Assembly (NCBI GenBank): GCA_946480055.1
Contig: CAMLID010000014.1
Coordinates: forward strand, 4,825 to 68,824
Origin: an uncultured Lysobacter sp.
GTDB taxonomy: Bacteria; Pseudomonadota; Gammaproteobacteria; Xanthomonadales; Xanthomonadaceae
Reading direction: 5' to 3'
Length of the DNA: 64,000 bases
The translations under genes and the position numbers were made by a program. Below the pieces are notes generated by a model. It did no database searches and was not told the DNA's origin. It was given only the letters and a program-made list of their open reading frames with translations. Shown piece after piece: positions 61,088-64,000 of this stretch (position 1 is the first letter of the stretch; every line of letters starts with the position of its first letter).

Positions 61088-61738
61088 GTGGCCGCGGCCA
61101 CGCCGACGCTGTTCTTCGACCTGGACGGCACCCTGATCGACTCGGCGGTCGGCATCACCCGCTGCGTCGCCCATGCGCTGACCCAGATGCAGCATCCGGT
61201 GCCGCCGCAGGCCGAACTGCGGCGCTGGATCGGCCCCTCGCTGCGCACCAGCTTCGGGCCGATGTTCGCGCAGCCCGAGCAGGTCGAGCGCGCGGTCGAG
61301 TACTACCGCGAACGCTTCGAAACCCACGGCTGGGCCGAGCACGAGGTCTACGCCGGGATCGAACGGACCGTGGAATCGCTGCATGCGGCCGGGCATCGGC
61401 TGGCGATCGTGACCGCCAAGAACGAGCCGCATGCGCGCAAGATCATCGATCACCTGCCGTTCGGTCACCGCTTCGAAGACGTGATCGGCTCGACCCTGGA
61501 CGGCCGCCTCAGCGACAAGCCCGAGCTGATCGCCGAAGCGCTGCAGCGCCTGTCGTTGACCCCGCAGGACTGCTGGATGATCGGCGACCGGCGCATGGAC
61601 ATCGAAGGCGCGCGCCACCACGGCATGCGCAACATCGGCGTGCTCTGGGGCTTCGGCGGCGAAGAGGAACTGCGTCTGGCCGGCGCGCAACGCCTGGCGG
61701 ACGCGCCCGAGCAACTGCCGGCACTGCTCGCGGCCTGA
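61088..61738 (+). CDS. HAD-superfamily phosphatase, phosphoglycolate-phosphatase-like
   Basis: 216 residues from a GTG two bases after the pgk stop. Motif I is FFDLDGTLID with Asp11 and Asp13; motif II Thr/Ser lies in IVTAKNEPHARK, and GDRRMDIEGA carries the motif IV acids. The alpha-helical cap follows motif I, as in Gph/5'-nucleotidase members of the family. The position in an operon with pgk would suit clearing a phosphorylated glycolytic side product; this is inference and the substrate is unknown. Confidence 0.85.
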   Translation: MAAATPTLFFDLDGTLIDSAVGITRCVAHALTQMQHPVPPQAELRRWIGPSLRTSFGPMFAQPEQVERAVEYYRERFETHGWAEHEVYAGIERTVESLHAAGHRLAIVTAKNEPHARKIIDHLPFGHRFEDVIGSTLDGRLSDKPELIAEALQRLSLTPQDCWMIGDRRMDIEGARHHGMRNIGVLWGFGGEEELRLAGAQRLADAPEQLPALLAA

Positions 61739-61928
61739 GCCGTGCCGCACTGCGGCATCGCGCGGCGCCGCAAGCGCCGCACGTCGGCCGGCACGTGTGT
61801 GGATGTGCCGGTGCGCTCAGTTCGCGGCCTCCGCGTGGTCGCCTGTGAACCGGATCAAGGTTTGCGGCGGCGGCGGGGGGTAGCGTCCGGCTGCGGTCAG
61901 GAGACCGCGTCGAACCGGAGATCGCATC

Positions 61929-62159
61929 ATGCGTCGCAAGAGATTTCTGCTGTCGAACACGCTGATCGCCGCGGCCCTGCTCGGGCTGCTGCTGGCCGGC
62001 GCCGCCGTCGCCGGGCGCGCCGGCGAGGCTTATTCGGTGATCTATTTCGACGACGCCGGCAACGAGGTCGGCGGCGCCACCGCCAACTGCGGCGGCCAGT
62101 ACCTGTCCTGGGGCATCCGCACCACCCACTACACCCGCAACACCTGGATCTGCGACTGA
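61929..62159 (+). CDS. Small secreted DUF6289-like peptide
   Basis: 76 residues, preceded by GGAG seven or eight bases upstream of the ATG. Signal peptide with RRKRF start and a long Leu/Ala core, cleaved near VAGRAGEA. The mature part of about 45 residues carries two cysteines (TANC and the final ICD) and the pattern YSVIYFDDAGNEVGG, which I recall as a DUF6289 hallmark common in Lysobacter. No function is known. A repeat-rich gap follows. Confidence 0.6.
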   Translation: MRRKRFLLSNTLIAAALLGLLLAGAAVAGRAGEAYSVIYFDDAGNEVGGATANCGGQYLSWGIRTTHYTRNTWICD

Positions 62160-62192
62160 GCGCAGTCGGGTCTCGCGTCGGCCTCCCCGACG

Positions 62193-62535
62193 CAGGATGC
62201 GGTGAGCGCAGCGAACCGTATCGCTGCGAATCACCGACACAGGCGCCGCGTAGCGAAGCATCGCGACGAGGCGGTTCGCCTTTGGCTCATCGCATCCTGC
62301 GGTTTCGCCGTTGCCCGCAAGCCGTTGTCGCGCGTTTCCGTGCGCGGCGTTGTGTGCCGCCCGCGCCACCGTGAGCGCGGACGCTGCGCCGCCGCCGCGC
62401 TGTTTAGCGGCGTAAGCCCTTCAACTTAGGATGCGGTGAGCGCAGCGAACCGCATCGTTACGGATCGCCGGTATATACGTCGGCCAACAGGCGCCGCGGC
62501 GATGCGGTTCGCCCATGGCTTATCGCGTCCCGCGG
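62193..62535. repeat. Two MITE-like inverted-end elements
   Basis: Element 1 (62193-62303) begins GCAGGATGCGGTGAGC and ends GCTCATCGCATCCTGC, 16-bp inverted ends with one mismatch; its inner parts GCGAACCG and CGGTTCGC also pair. Element 2 (about 62427-62535) has the same head AGGATGCGGTGAGCGCAGCG and a more degenerate tail. The gap of 386 bases (62160-62545) holds no gene; it is mostly these two copies. Confidence 0.75.
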
Positions 62536-62545
62536 CTGCGCCATT

Positions 62546-63133
62546 TCAATCCGTCTGCGCCTGCCACTCGCGCGCGAGCAGGCCGTAGATCGCCGAATCC
62601 TGGCATTCGCCGGCGACGTTCCAGCGTTCGCGCAGCAGGCCCTCGCGGCGGAAACCCAGGCGTTCCACCAGCCGGCACGAGGGCAGGTTGCGCGGGTCGA
62701 TGTCGGCCTCGATGCGGCGCAGCGACAGTTTCGAATACGCGTGGTCCAGCACCAGCCGCAGCGCTTCCTGGGCGTAGCCGCGGCTCCAATGCGCGGGTCG
62801 CAGCGCATAACCGATCTCGGCCCGGCCCTGGGCGCGCTGGATATCGAACAGGGTGGTTGCGCCGATCAGGCGGTCGTCGTCGCGCCCGACGACGGCCCAG
62901 CACAGCATCTCCTCGTCAGAGCGCGCCGCGATCGCCCGGGCCAGGTAGTCCTCGGCCTGGCGGCGCTGGGTCCAGGCCGGGAAGCTCCAGTAGCGCATCA
63001 CCGTCGGGTCGGCGTGCAGGGCGAAGAAATCGCCGAGGTCGTCGCTGCGGAAGCCGCGCAGGCGCAGGCGTTCGCCGCGCAGCAGCGGCAGGTCGTCGCG
63101 CTCGGCCGATTGATCGTGGACAAGAGAGGACAT
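62546..63133 (-). CDS. GNAT-family N-acetyltransferase, RimJ/RimL-like
   Basis: 195 residues. Acetyl-CoA-dependent acyltransferase of the RimJ/RimL branch: N-terminal LRGERLRLRGFRSDDLGDFF, then the acetyl-CoA-binding motif A IGYALRPAHWSRGYAQEALRLVL and motif B NLPSCRLVERLGFRREG. The substrate may be a ribosomal-protein N-terminus, an antibiotic or a small molecule; not determined. The MITE-like pair lies downstream of its stop; pyruvate kinase is divergent. Confidence 0.85.
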   Translation of the reverse strand: MSSLVHDQSAERDDLPLLRGERLRLRGFRSDDLGDFFALHADPTVMRYWSFPAWTQRRQAEDYLARAIAARSDEEMLCWAVVGRDDDRLIGATTLFDIQRAQGRAEIGYALRPAHWSRGYAQEALRLVLDHAYSKLSLRRIEADIDPRNLPSCRLVERLGFRREGLLRERWNVAGECQDSAIYGLLAREWQAQTD

Positions 63134-63204
63134 GGGCGCGGAACCGATGGAAGGACGCGGCAGCTGTGCTAGCGTGGCCCGCAGTCACGGAACCGCAGTC
63201 TGCC

Positions 63205-64000
63205 ATGCCCGCCAATCCTCGTCGCACCAAGATCCTCGCCACCCTCGGCCCGGCCACCGATCCGCCGGGCGTGCTCGATGCGCTGCTGACCGCAGGCGTC
63301 GACGTGGTCCGTCTCAATTTCTCCCACGGCGATCCCTCCTCGCAGATCGCCCGCGCGACCGCGGTGCGCGAAGCCGCGCAGCGGGTCGGCGTCGAGGTCG
63401 GCATCCTCGCCGACCTGCCCGGCCCGAAGATCCGCATCGAGCGTTTCGCCGAAGGCCGGGTGCTGCTCAAGGCCGGCGACCGCTTCGACCTGGTCGCCAG
63501 CACCGACGCGCCGCCGGGCAGCCTGCGCGAAGTCGGGGTCAGCTACCTGGGCCTGCCCAACGACGTGAAGCCCGGAGATGTGCTGCTGCTCGACGACGGC
63601 CTGCTGCAGCTGCGCGTGGACGCGGTCGAAGGCCAGCGCATCGTCAACACCGTGCTCAACGACGGCGCGCTCTCGGACCGCAAGGGCCTGAACAAGCAGG
63701 GCGGCGGCCTGTCGCTGGGCGCGCTGACCGAGCGCGACAAGGAGCTGATCGCGGTCGCCGCCGAACTCGGCGCCGATTTCATCGCAGTCTCGTTCTGCCG
63801 CAACGCTGCCGACATGAACGAAGCCCGCCGGATCGCCCGCGCCGCCGGCAGCGACGCCGCGCTGGTGTCCAAGATCGAGCGCGCCGAGGCGATCGAGAAC
63901 CTCGCCGAGATCGTCGAGGCCAGCGACGTGGTCATGGTCGCGCGTGGCGACCTGGGCGTGGAGATCGGCGACGCCGAGCTGCCCGGCCTGCAGAAGAAGA
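63205..64000 (+). CDS. pyk: Pyruvate kinase, 3' partial
   Basis: 265 codons from the ATG at 63205 to the window edge. It converts phosphoenolpyruvate and ADP to pyruvate and ATP. The N-terminal TKILATLGPATDPP, then DVVRLNFSHGD, LADLPGPKIR and the active-site KIERAEAIENL...ARGDLGVEIG are all pyruvate kinase signatures. Cut off by the window end, so the regulatory C-domain is not seen. It completes the pgk-pyk glycolytic neighbourhood. Confidence 0.96.
   Translation, partial: MPANPRRTKILATLGPATDPPGVLDALLTAGVDVVRLNFSHGDPSSQIARATAVREAAQRVGVEVGILADLPGPKIRIERFAEGRVLLKAGDRFDLVASTDAPPGSLREVGVSYLGLPNDVKPGDVLLLDDGLLQLRVDAVEGQRIVNTVLNDGALSDRKGLNKQGGGLSLGALTERDKELIAVAAELGADFIAVSFCRNAADMNEARRIARAAGSDAALVSKIERAEAIENLAEIVEASDVVMVARGDLGVEIGDAELPGLQKK

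Overview
The window is about 64 kb of very GC-rich, gene-dense chromosome from a gammaproteobacterium of the Xanthomonadaceae, most likely Lysobacter or a close relative. This rests on the protein sequences: type IV pilus PilMNOPQ beside PBP1A, type B ribosomal protein L31, GTG-started phosphoglycerate kinase, class Ia ribonucleotide reductase, and small secreted DUF6289-like peptides. It also rests on the dense small intergenic repeats. The species call is inference. I see no prophage, insertion sequence, CRISPR array, tRNA or rRNA. This looks like ordinary chromosome with accessory patches.

Layout. 1-4.8 kb: a parallel beta-helix protein (cut by the window edge), a diheme c-type cytochrome lipoprotein of the SO2930 type and a TonB-dependent receptor. 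4.8-11 kb: recG, a DUF4166 protein overlapping a nucleoside hydrolase, rpmE2 and gltA. 11-20 kb: a conserved hypothetical gene, PBP1A on the minus strand, and divergently the pilMNOPQ operon. 20-27 kb: a six-gene MoxR/DUF58/DUF4381/BatA/BatB-C/BatD operon with overlapping genes. 27-33 kb: a dicarboxylate/cation symporter, transketolase and a TPR-PAS membrane protein with an unassigned C-terminal domain. 33-38.5 kb: small secreted proteins, a ClpP-like lipoprotein, a methyltransferase and an acetyl-CoA hydrolase/transferase. 38.5-40.5 kb: a BlaI repressor and an M56 peptidase with a TonB-like C-terminus, behind a promoter carrying two palindromic operators. 40.5-45.8 kb: minus-strand modABC, a molybdopterin-domain protein, an MBL-fold hydrolase, S1/P1 nuclease and OmpW. 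46-64 kb: gap, metE, a chagasin-type inhibitor lipoprotein, a thioesterase, nrdAB, a DUF2339/DUF3999 pair, pgk, a HAD phosphatase, a DUF6289-like peptide, a GNAT acetyltransferase and the start of pyruvate kinase.

The strongest regulatory story is vitamin B12. Two cobalamin riboswitches are present, one before metE (B12-independent methionine synthase) and one before nrdA (B12-independent class Ia ribonucleotide reductase). The nrdAB promoter also carries two NrdR-like boxes with starts exactly 32 bp apart. When B12 is plentiful the cell would be expected to shut both enzymes down and rely on MetH and a class II reductase, which should be encoded elsewhere. The nrdA riboswitch has an enlarged peripheral stem, and the two leaders share further sequence downstream of the aptamer.

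Central carbon genes (gltA, tkt, gap, pgk, pyk) are spread between these modules. At least three families of short palindromic repeats fill the intergenic spaces, including the gap inside the nrdAB operon.
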